Assembly: GCA_017484285.1 (NCBI GenBank)
Contig: JAFUTH010000007.1
Coordinates: 102,706 to 166,705, forward strand
DNA from: Treponema sp.
GTDB lineage: Bacteria; Spirochaetota; Spirochaetia; Treponematales; Treponemataceae
DNA length: 64,000 bases
Direction of reading: 5' to 3'
Both the position numbers and the translations under genes were made by a program. Positions 45,533-54,869 of the stretch are shown here, piece by piece. The notes under the pieces were generated by a model. It searched no databases, had not been told where the DNA came from, and saw only the letters and a program-made list of their open reading frames with translations. Every line of letters begins with the position of its first letter. Position 1 is the first letter of the stretch.

Positions 45533-45796
45533 ATGTGTAAAATGAATGTGCTTGAGGCAAAAACAAATTTCTCAAAAATAATTGCCATGCTCGAAAATCA
45601 CGAAGAAGAAGAAGTTATCGTGGCGCGCGCGGGCAAGCCTGTCGTCCGCATTTCCCTCGTGCCAAAGCAGAATATCGCAGAAAAGCTCGGCATGTTTGCG
45701 GGCGAAATGGAACTTCCATCGATTGATGATGAAAACTGGGATCCGTGCGCGTGGTCTGATGAAGAACTAAAGGAATTTTGGGGGGATTTGATATAA
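45533..45796 (+). CDS. Phd/YefM-family antitoxin
   Basis: An 87-residue antitoxin: the N-terminal MNVLEAKTNFSKIIAML and VARAGKPVVRISLVP form the Phd/YefM DNA-binding fold, and the acidic C-terminal tail (DDENWDPCAWSDEELKEF) should bind and neutralise the toxin. AAAGGAG lies 11 nt before the ATG. Its stop overlaps the toxin start by one base. Expected to repress its own promoter. Confidence 0.9.
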   Translation: MCKMNVLEAKTNFSKIIAMLENHEEEEVIVARAGKPVVRISLVPKQNIAEKLGMFAGEMELPSIDDENWDPCAWSDEELKEFWGDLI

Positions 45797-46200
45797 TGGA
45801 ACTTTTACTTGATACGCATATTATTCTTTGGGCTTTATTCAAGCCGTACAACCTTTCTAAAAAGGCTATCGATATTCTCAGCAATCGTGATAATGAATTC
45901 TACTACAGTATTGCGTCAATGTGGGAAGTCGCTATCAAACACCGAAAGCATCCAAAAGCTTTTACGCGGAGTGGCACTGAATTCATGCATTACTGCGAGG
46001 CTATGGGCTTTAGAAAACTCTCGATAGATGACCGCCACATTTGCGCGTTGGAGACGCTTCAAACAAAAGAAGGTTGCGTCGGCCATGATGACCCGTTTGA
46101 CCGATTGCTTCTTGCTCAGGCAAAAGGCGATGGCATGAGCCTTCTCACCCATGACAACAAGTTTTCTTTTTATGACGAGCCGTATGTCTGTCTTGTGTAG
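45796..46200 (+). CDS. VapC-like PIN-domain toxin
   Basis: From the ATG at 45796, in TAATG overlap with the antitoxin, the product is 134 residues. The four PIN acidic residues are visible: Asp6 (LLLDTH), Glu44 (SMWEVAIK), Asp102 (DPFDRLLLAQA) and Asp120 (LLTHD). It should be an RNase that arrests growth when the antitoxin is degraded. The RNA target is unknown. Confidence 0.92.
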   Translation: MELLLDTHIILWALFKPYNLSKKAIDILSNRDNEFYYSIASMWEVAIKHRKHPKAFTRSGTEFMHYCEAMGFRKLSIDDRHICALETLQTKEGCVGHDDPFDRLLLAQAKGDGMSLLTHDNKFSFYDEPYVCLV

Positions 46201-46233
46201 TTATAATTCTAAAAATATGCTAAAATCACTTTC

Positions 46234-47634
46234 ATGAACATTATCGCGTCACGCAGCAGTTTGTCGGGAAACATCACTGTTCCTGGCTCTAAATCTCATA
46301 CAATCCGTGCGCTCTTGCTTGCAACGCTTGCCGAGGGCACTTCTCACATAAAAAATCCGCTTCCAAGCGCAGATTGTCTTTCAACGGCGGCGGCAGTTCC
46401 GCTCATCGGCTCTGAAGTCGATTTGAATCTTTTGGCGGAGGGCGAGCCGGGCACGGAATGGACGGTGTACGGCGCGGGGCGAAATCTCCATCTTCCTGAT
46501 GATGTCGTGAATGTGGGCGACTCAGGCTCGCTTTTGTATTTTTTAACGCCCGTTGCAGCCTGCTTTGAGGGAACTTCTGTCTTTACGGGAGATGCGAGCA
46601 TCAGAAAGCGACCGGTGAATCATGTCGTTGACGCGTTGAATCAGCTCGGAGCGAAGTGTTTTGTTACGCGACCGAATGCGAATGGCTGCCCGCTCGTGAT
46701 TACAGGCTCAATCAAAAAGGGCGGCGTTGTGCGGACGGCGGGCGAAATTTCAAGCCAGTACATTTCTGGTCTCATGATGGCAGGAATCCTCACCGACGAG
46801 CCGATTCAGATTGAGCTTTCAAATCCTAAAGAAACGCCCTACCTCACGATGACGCAAAAATGGCTCGAAAAAGTGGGCGTTCAGTGTTCTGTTTCCGAGA
46901 ACTTCAAGCATATTTCTGTCACACCAAACAAAAGTTTCAAAGGCTTCGATGTTACAATTCCGAGTGATTGGGAAGGAGTCGCGTTCCCGCTCATTGCCGC
47001 GCTCGTTTCGGACTCAAAAATCACGATTGAAAATGTGGATTCAAGCGGCACGCAGGGAGATGACGCGATTGTCTCGATTTTGCAGTCGCTAGGTGCAGAT
47101 ATTCAATGGAATAAAGAAAAAGAAACGCTCGTCGTTGCGGGCGGAAAGTGCACCAAAGACGGAATCGGGCGGCTTTCAACCGAAAATCTTCCGAACGGCG
47201 AGCTTCATGTAAATATCTCAGGCTTCCCCGACGCGGTGTGCGCTCTTTCTGCAATCGCGTGCTTTACCGAAGGCACGGTCTACATCGAAGATGCCGCCGT
47301 CTGCCGCCGAAAGGAAACCGACCGTCTCAAAGTGCTTACCGTGGAGCTTTCAAAACTCGGCGCACAAATCGAAGAAAAAGAAGATTCTCTTGTGATTCAT
47401 GGGCACTCGCCTTTCCTCAAAGACGGCTCGCCGAATCCTGATTTCAAATTGCACGGCGCAATCTGCGAAAGCTACGACGACCACCGCATGGCAATGTCGC
47501 TCGCTTCAATCGGCGTGGGGCTTCCAGAAGGCGAAAAAATCATCATCAACAACGCAGAGTGCTGTGCCGTCAGTTTCCCGCATTTTTACGATGTGATGAA
47601 TACAATCAACGCGGGGTATAGGGAAGAAAAATAA
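46234..47634 (+). CDS. aroA: 3-phosphoshikimate 1-carboxyvinyltransferase (EPSP synthase), divergent
   Basis: A 466-residue EPSP synthase, the sixth shikimate step. Conserved parts: GSKSHTIRALLLA (Lys22 region), RKRPVNHVVDAL (Arg124), SSQYISGLMM (Gln171), FPDAVCALSA (Asp313), RRKETDRLK (Arg344) and YDDHRMAM. Two sites differ: the PEP loop, usually GNAGTAxR, reads GDSGSLLY, and the late Lys411 of K-S-F-P is Val (AVSFPHF). TGCTAAAAT ends 7 nt before the ATG with no ribosome site. It lies between two toxin-antitoxin modules. Function is likely but kinetics may be unusual. Confidence 0.88.
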   Translation: MNIIASRSSLSGNITVPGSKSHTIRALLLATLAEGTSHIKNPLPSADCLSTAAAVPLIGSEVDLNLLAEGEPGTEWTVYGAGRNLHLPDDVVNVGDSGSLLYFLTPVAACFEGTSVFTGDASIRKRPVNHVVDALNQLGAKCFVTRPNANGCPLVITGSIKKGGVVRTAGEISSQYISGLMMAGILTDEPIQIELSNPKETPYLTMTQKWLEKVGVQCSVSENFKHISVTPNKSFKGFDVTIPSDWEGVAFPLIAALVSDSKITIENVDSSGTQGDDAIVSILQSLGADIQWNKEKETLVVAGGKCTKDGIGRLSTENLPNGELHVNISGFPDAVCALSAIACFTEGTVYIEDAAVCRRKETDRLKVLTVELSKLGAQIEEKEDSLVIHGHSPFLKDGSPNPDFKLHGAICESYDDHRMAMSLASIGVGLPEGEKIIINNAECCAVSFPHFYDVMNTINAGYREEK

Positions 47635-47702
47635 AGAATTTGTAATTGCGCGTAAATTAAAAAACGATAGTAAATCCCACCAAAATATGATATGATTACT
47701 TT

Positions 47703-48104
47703 GTGAATTCTGAAGAAATTTTTCAGATATTACAGGATTTTTTTTCTCATCGTGATGATGTCGTTATTGCTCTGTTGTTCGGTTCTTTTGCAAAAAAAAA
47801 TGCGCAGGAGCACAGTGATGTCGATATTGCCGTTGCGTGTAAAAATCCCCTGCCAATCGAGGACTTGATTTCCTTGCAAGTTGCGCTTTCAAAACTCTGC
47901 CACAGAAATGTCGATTTGATTGACCTTGCAAAAGCGGAAGGAACGATTCTTCATCAGATTATGACGACAGGGCTTCGCATAAAATATGAAGAAAACTTAT
48001 ATGTGCATTATGCGATGAAAGCGATTTATTTTTATGAAGATTATCTTCCTATTTTGCGGACATGCCAAAAGGAGCGAATCAGGAGATTTGTGAATGGATA
48101 CTGA
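47703..48104 (+). CDS. MntA-like minimal nucleotidyltransferase antitoxin
   Basis: A 133-residue protein with the nucleotidyltransferase motif GSFAKKNAQEHSDVDI: GSF at 27-29 and Asp39, Asp41 as metal ligands. In characterised pairs MntA adds AMP to a Tyr of HepT and silences it. The GTG start is preceded by TGATATGAT ending 6 nt upstream, with no ribosome site. It overlaps the HepT gene by 11 bp. Confidence 0.9.
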   Translation: MNSEEIFQILQDFFSHRDDVVIALLFGSFAKKNAQEHSDVDIAVACKNPLPIEDLISLQVALSKLCHRNVDLIDLAKAEGTILHQIMTTGLRIKYEENLYVHYAMKAIYFYEDYLPILRTCQKERIRRFVNGY

Positions 48105-48513
48105 TGTCTTGAACAATAAACTTGAGTCTCTTGCAAAATGCGTGAAGCGGATTGAGTCAAAAATGCCGCAGAATCTCGAACAACTTGAAAACGATATTGA
48201 CATGCAGGATATTATCGTGGTGAATCTTGAACGGGCGGTTCAAATCTGCGTTGATATTGCAAGCCATATTTTGCTTGATTACGAGCAAACTGCCGTTCAG
48301 TCGATGGCTGAGAATTTTACCGCACTTGCAAAGCATTCTGTAATTCCTGCTGAACTTGCGGAAAGCCTTGCACATGCTGTTGGATTTCGGAATATTGCCG
48401 TGCATCAGTATCAATCGCTCAATTGGGCGGTGGTTTATTCAATCATTACAAAGAATCTTACTGATTTCCGTTCATTTGCGGGGTATGTGTCGGATTTGAT
48501 TTTCACAAAATGA
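48094..48513 (+). CDS. HepT-like HEPN RNase toxin
   Basis: A 139-residue DUF86/HEPN protein. The RX4HXY active site is FRNIAVHQY: Arg99, His104 and Tyr106, the last being the likely AMPylation target of the partner. It forms a toxin-antitoxin pair with the overlapping upstream gene. RNA target unknown. Confidence 0.92.
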   Translation: MDTDVLNNKLESLAKCVKRIESKMPQNLEQLENDIDMQDIIVVNLERAVQICVDIASHILLDYEQTAVQSMAENFTALAKHSVIPAELAESLAHAVGFRNIAVHQYQSLNWAVVYSIITKNLTDFRSFAGYVSDLIFTK

Positions 48514-48559
48514 ATTGAAATTCGATTTGCTGATAACAAAACTAAAAAAGGAGCGCACT

Positions 48560-50245
48560 ATGCTTACAGATATTGAAATTTCACAGCAGAATGAGATGAT
48601 TCCCATCGTTGAGGTGGCGAAAAAAATCGGAATTGCCGAAGAAAATCTTGAATTGTACGGAAAATACAAGGCAAAAATCACGATGGCGGAATTGCGCCGC
48701 TTGCAGAAAAAGGCGGCTGAGCCTCGCTGTCGAGGAAAATTGATTCTCACAACCGCGCTCACGCCAACCCCTGCGGGCGAGGGAAAGTCAACCGTTTCAA
48801 TCGCGCTCGGTGACGGTCTCAACAAAATCGGAAAGAAAGCCGTTATCGCGCTCCGAGAGCCGTCTCTTGGTCCGTGCTTCGGCGTGAAAGGCGGTGCGTG
48901 CGGCGGCGGCTACGCGCAGATTGTGCCTATGGAAGACATAAATCTTCACTTTACGGGCGACATTCACGCAATTTCAATCGCGAATAACTTGATTGCCGCG
49001 CTCATCGACAATCACATCAAGCAGGGAAATCCGCTCCGAATCGACAGCCGCACAATCACATGGAAGCGGTGCGTTGATTTGAACGACCGCGAACTTCGAA
49101 ACATCGTCGTGGGTATGGGCGGCACGGCTGACGGTGTTCCCCGCGAAGACCATTTTTGCATTACGGTGGCGAGCGAGCTCATGGCGATTATCTGCCTTTC
49201 AACTTCAATTTCTGACCTCAAACGCCGCATCGACAATATCACGGTCGCAAAAACATTCGACGGTCGCCCGCTCAAATTCGGCGAATTAAAATGCACGGGC
49301 GCAATCGCGGTTCTCTTAAAAGACGCAATCAAGCCGAATCTCGTGCAGACTTTGGAAAAAAATCCCGTGTTCGTGCATGGCGGGCCGTTCGCAAACATCG
49401 CACAGGGCACAAATTCCGTGAACGCTACAATTTCCGCTCTTGCCACGGGCGATTATGTCGTGACCGAGGCGGGCTTTGCGGCTGACTTGGGCGCGGAAAA
49501 ATTCATGGACATCAAGTGCCGAGCCGCAGGAATTGCGCCGAGCGTGGTTGTTATTGTGGCAACTGTTCGCGCTCTTAAAATGCACGGCGGCATGGCAAAA
49601 GCCGACCTTTCAACTCCGAGCATCGCCGCGCTCCAAGCGGGCTTTGAAAATCTTGCCGTTCACATTGAAAATATCGCGAAATTCGGCGTTCCGTCGGTCG
49701 TCGCAATCAACCGCTTCGTTACCGACACCGAAGAAGAACTTGAAGAACTCAAAAAACTGTGTGCGCAGAAGGGCGCAAAAGCCGTGCTCTGCGAAGGCTG
49801 GGGCAAAGGCGGCGAGGGCGCAACAGAGCTTGCAAAAGTCGTTGCCGAAGTTGCCGATTCAAACGAGGCGAATTTCCACTACCTCTATCAGGCAAATCTT
49901 TCGTTCGCCGACAAAATCAAAGTGCTCGCAAAGGAAATCTACCGTGCGCGCGATGTCGAATTCGCTCCCAAAGTGCTCAAAAAACTCCGCGAGTACGAGG
50001 AATTGGGCTACAAGGACTTACCCGTCTGTGTGGCAAAAACGCAGAATTCAATCAGCCACGACCCAAAACTTATGGGTGCGCCAAAAGACTATGTGTTCCC
50101 CGTGCGCGATGTGCAGCTTTATTCGGGCGCTGGCTTTGTGGTCGCGCTTGCCGGTGAAATCATGACGATGCCGGGCTTGCCCAAATTGCCCGCCGCGCTC
50201 AATATCGACATCGACGACGACGGCCATATTTCAGGACTGTTTTAA
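48560..50245 (+). CDS. fhs: Formate-tetrahydrofolate ligase
   Basis: The ATG at 48560 follows AAAGGAG; the product is 561 residues, the usual size. It makes 10-formyl-THF from formate, THF and ATP, in one-carbon metabolism and in reductive acetogenesis, which some gut treponemes perform. The P-loop is TPTPAGEGKSTVSIALG and the next signature EPSLGPCFGVKGGACGGGY. No other Wood-Ljungdahl gene lies in the window, so acetogenesis cannot be concluded. An inverted repeat follows the stop. Confidence 0.96.
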   Translation: MLTDIEISQQNEMIPIVEVAKKIGIAEENLELYGKYKAKITMAELRRLQKKAAEPRCRGKLILTTALTPTPAGEGKSTVSIALGDGLNKIGKKAVIALREPSLGPCFGVKGGACGGGYAQIVPMEDINLHFTGDIHAISIANNLIAALIDNHIKQGNPLRIDSRTITWKRCVDLNDRELRNIVVGMGGTADGVPREDHFCITVASELMAIICLSTSISDLKRRIDNITVAKTFDGRPLKFGELKCTGAIAVLLKDAIKPNLVQTLEKNPVFVHGGPFANIAQGTNSVNATISALATGDYVVTEAGFAADLGAEKFMDIKCRAAGIAPSVVVIVATVRALKMHGGMAKADLSTPSIAALQAGFENLAVHIENIAKFGVPSVVAINRFVTDTEEELEELKKLCAQKGAKAVLCEGWGKGGEGATELAKVVAEVADSNEANFHYLYQANLSFADKIKVLAKEIYRARDVEFAPKVLKKLREYEELGYKDLPVCVAKTQNSISHDPKLMGAPKDYVFPVRDVQLYSGAGFVVALAGEIMTMPGLPKLPAALNIDIDDDGHISGLF

Positions 50246-50250
50246 TTTTT

Positions 50251-50370
50251 ATCCACAGATTTCCACAGATTTTCACAGATTTTGTGTTTTCAGTCATGAA
50301 AATCTTTGGTATGTATAACGACTTTCATATAAAATATGTAATCTGTGTTTATCTGTGTTAATCTGTGGAT
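50251..50370. repeat. Inverted repeat with CCACAGATT units
   Basis: The left arm (50251-50281) has three (T/C)CACAGATT units and the right arm (50340-50370) has their complements; the loop is about 58 nt. It resembles in style the CACAGAG repeat at 5154. It sits between fhs and the next gene and may be a dispersed hairpin element or RNA-stability structure. Confidence 0.75.
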
Positions 50371-50387
50371 TATATTCTGAGGTAACT

Positions 50388-51203
50388 ATGTTCAAGTTCT
50401 TTCTTAAAAAAAATTTCTGTGATGGCTGGGATAATTTTTTCTTTCTTATCTTGTCGAATGTGATTACGCTTGCCGTGCTCGTGGGGAGTTTTTTTGCGCT
50501 CAGCTATTCGGGGGAGGCAAGTCCCTATCTCCCGAATCTCGTGTTTATCCTCTGCTCGGGTGTGCTCATGATTGATTTGTTCGCCTGGGGCGCGAATGCG
50601 GCGAAAATCGCTGATTTCCGTGACTCAACGTTCAGTGTTTTTTTCATGACGCTTAAGTCGGTTTGGAAAATCGGTTTTGCGTTCGGCGCGTTCGTTGCGT
50701 TTGTGCTGCTTCTGGCTCGGTTCGCAATTTCTTATTATCTGACGCTCTATTTTCGTGACGGTAATTTTATCGGATTGCTCGTTACGGCGGCACTCGGCTG
50801 GTTTTTGCTCGTCTGTGTGATTGCGCTCCAATGGTTTGTGCCCTTGTACTTTTTGCAGGAAAACAACGGTTTTGCCAAGTGCCTCAAGAAATCATTCATC
50901 ATTTTTTATGACAACGTGTTTTTCTCAATCGAGGTATTTCTTTATAACATTGTGTTGTTTCTCTTTTCTTGTTTTTTGCTGATGCTTGCCCCCGGGTTAA
51001 ACGGCATTACGCTCTCTTCGACGAACGCGCTTCGTCTCCGCTTGTACAAATACGACTGGATAGAGAAGATGGCTGAGACTGACCCGAGTTTTGAGAACGA
51101 CCGCGACCGTCGTAATGAGGTGCCGTGGGACGAACTGCTTGCCGAAGACAAAGAAAGCCTCGGTCCGCGAAAGCTTTCATCTTTTATTTTCCCGTGGAAG
51201 TAG
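50388..51203 (+). CDS. Uncharacterised integral membrane protein
   Basis: The ATG at 50388 follows GAGGTAACT; the product is 271 residues. I do not recognise the family. Six hydrophobic segments are visible (about residues 20-42, 50-70, 95-125, 135-165, 185-215). The C-terminal 55 residues are charged and cytosolic, with the pattern ENDRDRRNEVPWDELL. The rnhA gene follows 7 bp later, so they may share a transcript. Confidence 0.7.
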   Translation: MFKFFLKKNFCDGWDNFFFLILSNVITLAVLVGSFFALSYSGEASPYLPNLVFILCSGVLMIDLFAWGANAAKIADFRDSTFSVFFMTLKSVWKIGFAFGAFVAFVLLLARFAISYYLTLYFRDGNFIGLLVTAALGWFLLVCVIALQWFVPLYFLQENNGFAKCLKKSFIIFYDNVFFSIEVFLYNIVLFLFSCFLLMLAPGLNGITLSSTNALRLRLYKYDWIEKMAETDPSFENDRDRRNEVPWDELLAEDKESLGPRKLSSFIFPWK

Positions 51204-51210
51204 CATCTGT

Positions 51211-51699
51211 ATGCAGCAGACTTTTTCTTTTGATGACATGAGTCCGGCGGGTGAAAAAATCCTTGTGTATACGGACGGTGGTTGCTGGGGAAATCCCGGT
51301 GTAGGTGGTTGGGCGTGCGTTGTCATTGCTGACGGGGAAGCGCGTGAACTTTCGGGCGGCGAAAAACTCACCACGAACAACCGAATGGAGCTCACCGCTG
51401 CCATCAGCGCGCTTACGGCAATTTACAACACTGAGCGATTCAGAAATCGTCCGATTGAGGTGAATATCGACAGCCAGTATGTCAAAAACGGCATCACGTC
51501 GTGGATTCACAATTGGAAGAAGAATGGGTGGCGTACTGCGGCAAAAAAGCCTGTGCTCAATCAGGAATTATGGCAAAAACTTGACGCGCTCAATGCGAAT
51601 CTCTCGGTTTCCTGGAATTGGGTCAAAGGGCATGCGGGCATTGAATACAATGAGCGGTGTGACCAGCTCTGCCAAATTGAAATGAGTAAATTGAAGTGA
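51211..51699 (+). CDS. rnhA: Ribonuclease HI
   Basis: From the ATG at 51211 the product is 162 residues. It degrades RNA in RNA-DNA hybrids. The catalytic acids appear in VYTDGGCWGNPG, NNRMELTAA and NIDSQYV, with the late KGHAGIEYNERCDQL block. A second ATG at 51238 is possible. Complete and conserved. Confidence 0.95.
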   Translation: MQQTFSFDDMSPAGEKILVYTDGGCWGNPGVGGWACVVIADGEARELSGGEKLTTNNRMELTAAISALTAIYNTERFRNRPIEVNIDSQYVKNGITSWIHNWKKNGWRTAAKKPVLNQELWQKLDALNANLSVSWNWVKGHAGIEYNERCDQLCQIEMSKLK

Positions 51700-51721
51700 C
51701 AATCTCTCCGACAATAAACGT

Positions 51722-52858
51722 ATGAAATTGTCGAAAATTTGTTTGCCTGTCATTGGAATTTGCGTGCTTCTTTCGGGATGCACAAAAAAAGTCTCTAAAC
51801 ACAATCCTCAGAAAGTCGACCTTGAGCTCAAGCACAAGTCCGATGATCATAAATGGTTTTATTTTACTGATGACAGCTATGCTGAAATCGATTTGCCGCA
51901 GCGCTCGCCGATTCACTCGCTCAAACCGTGGACGGAAAGCGTGCGTATTTGCGACGGAAATGTCAGCATCGACGGAAAGGGCATCCTGCTCGTGAATCAT
52001 TTGGGCGTGCTCTATTTTGATTCGGCGGAAACCCCTGTGCTCATTCAAGATTACCAGCTTTTTTCTGACTCAACGGCGGGAAATCTTGTGTTTGACGGTT
52101 CGAATCCCTATTTTACGCTTGTAAAGAATTCGTTTTTTAACAAGGCGACGTCGGACAGCAATCAGTTGCACGTTATCCGTCTTTCCGAAAACCAAAAAAT
52201 GTTTTATCCCGCGGTCACTTATGGCGATTTGCACCTCGAGGACAGTGCCGAGGTCTCAGGAACGTATTTTGACGGCGAGAATTGGTTCAGCTCGATAAAA
52301 TCGACGAAGGGCGACAAAGTTTCGTTCAAATACATCAAATGGAATACGCAGAGCGATATGGCTTCACTCTCTCCGACAACGCATGATGGAAAAGTGTCAA
52401 TCTCTCAGATTACGGAAGCCTCGTATCGGAAAGTAAATTCTCCCTCGGCATTTTCAAACGCACCCGTACGACTGAGAGAGCTGCTTCGTTCTATCCCGAA
52501 AGATTTTCCGTTCACCGTGATTTGTCAGGATGCGGGTGGCAATTCTCCGCGCTATTTTGAGAGTGGAAACGATGATGAGGGTACGTTTGCCAATGCGATA
52601 ATCAAAGACAGTTGGATTTGCGCTGTCTTCTCAGACGGAACGACGTATTTTTCGGGCGGTCTTGATGGTCGTCCGCTCATCAATAACGGAAAAACAGTTG
52701 CATTTCGTCTTCCCAAATTGCCTCGTGACTATTCGTACCAGTCATTTGTCATCAGCGGAACCTATCTGATTGTCGCCTGGGAAGAAAGCGATTTTTACAA
52801 GACCGGGCGAAGCGGATTTCTGACGGTCGATATGGAAAAATTGTTTTATTCAAATTAG
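51722..52858 (+). CDS. Uncharacterised lipoprotein
   Basis: A 378-residue protein with lipobox VLLSGC near residue 20. I do not recognise a domain. The mature part has repeated strand-like stretches (WFYFTDDSY, GILLVNHLGVLYFD, TYFDGENWFSSIKS) that suggest a beta-propeller, but without a repeat motif I can name. It follows rnhA by 22 bp and is followed by a barrel protein gene, so it may belong to an envelope pair. Confidence 0.7.
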   Translation: MKLSKICLPVIGICVLLSGCTKKVSKHNPQKVDLELKHKSDDHKWFYFTDDSYAEIDLPQRSPIHSLKPWTESVRICDGNVSIDGKGILLVNHLGVLYFDSAETPVLIQDYQLFSDSTAGNLVFDGSNPYFTLVKNSFFNKATSDSNQLHVIRLSENQKMFYPAVTYGDLHLEDSAEVSGTYFDGENWFSSIKSTKGDKVSFKYIKWNTQSDMASLSPTTHDGKVSISQITEASYRKVNSPSAFSNAPVRLRELLRSIPKDFPFTVICQDAGGNSPRYFESGNDDEGTFANAIIKDSWICAVFSDGTTYFSGGLDGRPLINNGKTVAFRLPKLPRDYSYQSFVISGTYLIVAWEESDFYKTGRSGFLTVDMEKLFYSN

Positions 52859-52867
52859 AATACCCGT

Positions 52868-53635
52868 GTGAAAAAAAGAATTGTCTTCGTTGTTTTTTTG
52901 CTGTCTTCTCTCAGTGCGGTTTTTGCCGAAGATGCTGATATGTTCGCGGACATCGACAGGGAAATCGCTGAACAAAATCGCATCGAGCAAGAAGCCGCCA
53001 GCCAAAAAGACTCTTGGTCGCTTTTTTCAGGATTTGCGCCATCGCTTTTTTTCACGCTTGCCCCCAATCTCATGATTAATACGGATGATGCCACTGAAAG
53101 CGCGCCGAGTCCGATTATGTATTCGCTCGGTGTCGGCGGAAATTTTTCGTTTTCGAGCGGCATTTTGTTTCAGACGCACCTCTCATTTTTTACGAATTAC
53201 TATCTGTGGGATGGAGATGATGCACAGCCCGCAGAAGTTGAGAATCGCACATCGACGGCTCTTTCTTTTATGTTCGATGTCTGCACGGGGTACGTCTGGC
53301 GATTTGGCTCACAAAAGCAGCAGAGCATTTCCCTTGCCGGGGGAGCAGGGCTCTTTTTGCGCTATGGAATTCTCTCGAATGGCGTTGCTGCTGATGACGA
53401 GAATCGCACGACGGGTACGAGCGCAAGCGACGATGTTTCTGAGATAAATGACTGGTTCTACCGCGATTTGCATTTCTTCTATCCTGAGATTGCCCTTTCG
53501 TACGCGTATGCGATTTCTGACACCTGGAGCGTCGGTGCACAAGCGCGCGTTTATATTCCGCTCGGCTCGCTTTTGAACGGCACGGGGCTTGACGATATGA
53601 TTGTTTCGCTCGGCGTTACGCTTGCCTATAAATAG
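52868..53635 (+). CDS. Predicted outer-membrane barrel protein
   Basis: The 255-residue product starts at GTG and has a signal peptide (MKKRIVFVVFLLSSLSAVFAE). A charged helical stretch (about 22-50) precedes a region of alternating aromatic strands, and the end SLGVTLAYK fits the last strand of a barrel. Family unknown to me. It starts 9 bp after the lipoprotein gene and is probably co-transcribed. Confidence 0.68.
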   Translation: MKKRIVFVVFLLSSLSAVFAEDADMFADIDREIAEQNRIEQEAASQKDSWSLFSGFAPSLFFTLAPNLMINTDDATESAPSPIMYSLGVGGNFSFSSGILFQTHLSFFTNYYLWDGDDAQPAEVENRTSTALSFMFDVCTGYVWRFGSQKQQSISLAGGAGLFLRYGILSNGVAADDENRTTGTSASDDVSEINDWFYRDLHFFYPEIALSYAYAISDTWSVGAQARVYIPLGSLLNGTGLDDMIVSLGVTLAYK

Positions 53636-53666
53636 CGGTTGCCTATTGAAAGACTAAAAATATCAT

Positions 53667-53696
53667 TTGCCAAATAAATCTATTCAGATGTACAAT
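53667..53696 (+). promoter_or_regulatory. Promoter of the FIST-chemoreceptor operon
   Basis: TTGCCA (53667-53672) and TACAAT (53691-53696) with an 18-nt spacer, followed by a leader with AAGGA before the ATG at 53727. Confidence 0.55.
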
Positions 53697-53726
53697 AAAT
53701 TACTTCATTAAAACAAGGAAATGTCT

Positions 53727-54866
53727 ATGACTCAAGAAGTAGTTTCAACGCGCGTGTCTGACGCACGGGGAGCGGCGGATGATTTGGTTCACCAGTTAAA
53801 GCAACGACCAGATTCATACACAGCTGTTATTTTTATGGCTGCAATCAAGTACGACTTTGCTTCTCTTTCGGTTGCAATAAAAGAAAAATTCCCAAACTGT
53901 GAAGTTATCGGGGCGAGTACGGCGGGCGAAATCGACCTGAACGGTTTCCAAAACGATTCTGTTGTCCTTACGACGATGAGCGATTCCCGTACACGGGTAA
54001 AGGGCGTGCTCGTCGAAAACGGTAGCAAATATCCGGTGGTGAATAAAGGCGATATTGAGCAGGCATTGTCGTCGGTCGGTATCTCATGTGGTGACCCCAA
54101 TTCGCACCGTTCGGCATTTGCGATTGCTTTTATCAACGGTGTGTTCAACGCCGAAGAGACAATCCTCTCAAATTTCTATTCCATCATTCAAAACGACAAA
54201 TTCGCGCTTGCAGGCGGCACGGCGGGCTTTACGGGCAACGAGGCAAAAACCTTCGTGAGCTACAACGGCAAAACCACGCAGGACGGTGCGGCGTTCCTCT
54301 TCGTCAAGACTTCATGCAAATTCGACATCCGCCAAGAAGACATCTTCAATCCGAGCGGAAAGACCTTGTATGTTACGCAGTCCGACACAATCAATCGAAC
54401 TATCCGCAGTCTGAACGGTCAGAGTGCAAAATCCGTATATGCGCGGACGCTCGGTGTCTCTGAAACACAGGCTGAGGGCATGACGTTTGAGAATCCATTC
54501 GGACGGCACATAAATGGCTCGATTCATATCGCGGCACTCGCGGGATTTGGCACTGACGGCTCGTGCTCTCTGTTTGCGCGCGTTGTTCCCAACTCAACGC
54601 TTGAACTCATGCATATCGGTGACCCCGTGCAAAAGTGCGACGAAACCTGTTCGGGCATCAAATCGGTCATTCCGAGCCCTAAGTTCGCGCTGTTAATGAC
54701 CTGTATTACACGAACGCTCGCCTTTGCGCGCATGAATATCGGTGGCACTATCATCAAAAAGTATCAGCAAACATTCCCGACTTTCTGCGGATTTTCTTGT
54801 TACGGCGAGCAAATCGGTCGTGTCCACTGTAATCAAACGCTTGTAAGCCTTGTAATGGGAGACTAA
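53727..54866 (+). CDS. FIST-domain sensory protein
   Basis: From the ATG at 53727 (AAGGA 7 nt upstream) the product is 379 residues: FIST N-terminal domain (about 25-220) with the landmark VIGASTAGEI, then FIST C-terminal domain (about 230-370). There is no membrane helix or signal peptide, so it is cytosolic. FIST domains are predicted small-ligand sensors, usually fused to signalling modules. Here it is encoded 3 bp before a soluble chemoreceptor, suggesting that sensor and signalling domains act as separate partners. Confidence 0.88.
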   Translation: MTQEVVSTRVSDARGAADDLVHQLKQRPDSYTAVIFMAAIKYDFASLSVAIKEKFPNCEVIGASTAGEIDLNGFQNDSVVLTTMSDSRTRVKGVLVENGSKYPVVNKGDIEQALSSVGISCGDPNSHRSAFAIAFINGVFNAEETILSNFYSIIQNDKFALAGGTAGFTGNEAKTFVSYNGKTTQDGAAFLFVKTSCKFDIRQEDIFNPSGKTLYVTQSDTINRTIRSLNGQSAKSVYARTLGVSETQAEGMTFENPFGRHINGSIHIAALAGFGTDGSCSLFARVVPNSTLELMHIGDPVQKCDETCSGIKSVIPSPKFALLMTCITRTLAFARMNIGGTIIKKYQQTFPTFCGFSCYGEQIGRVHCNQTLVSLVMGD

Positions 54867-54869
54867 AAA

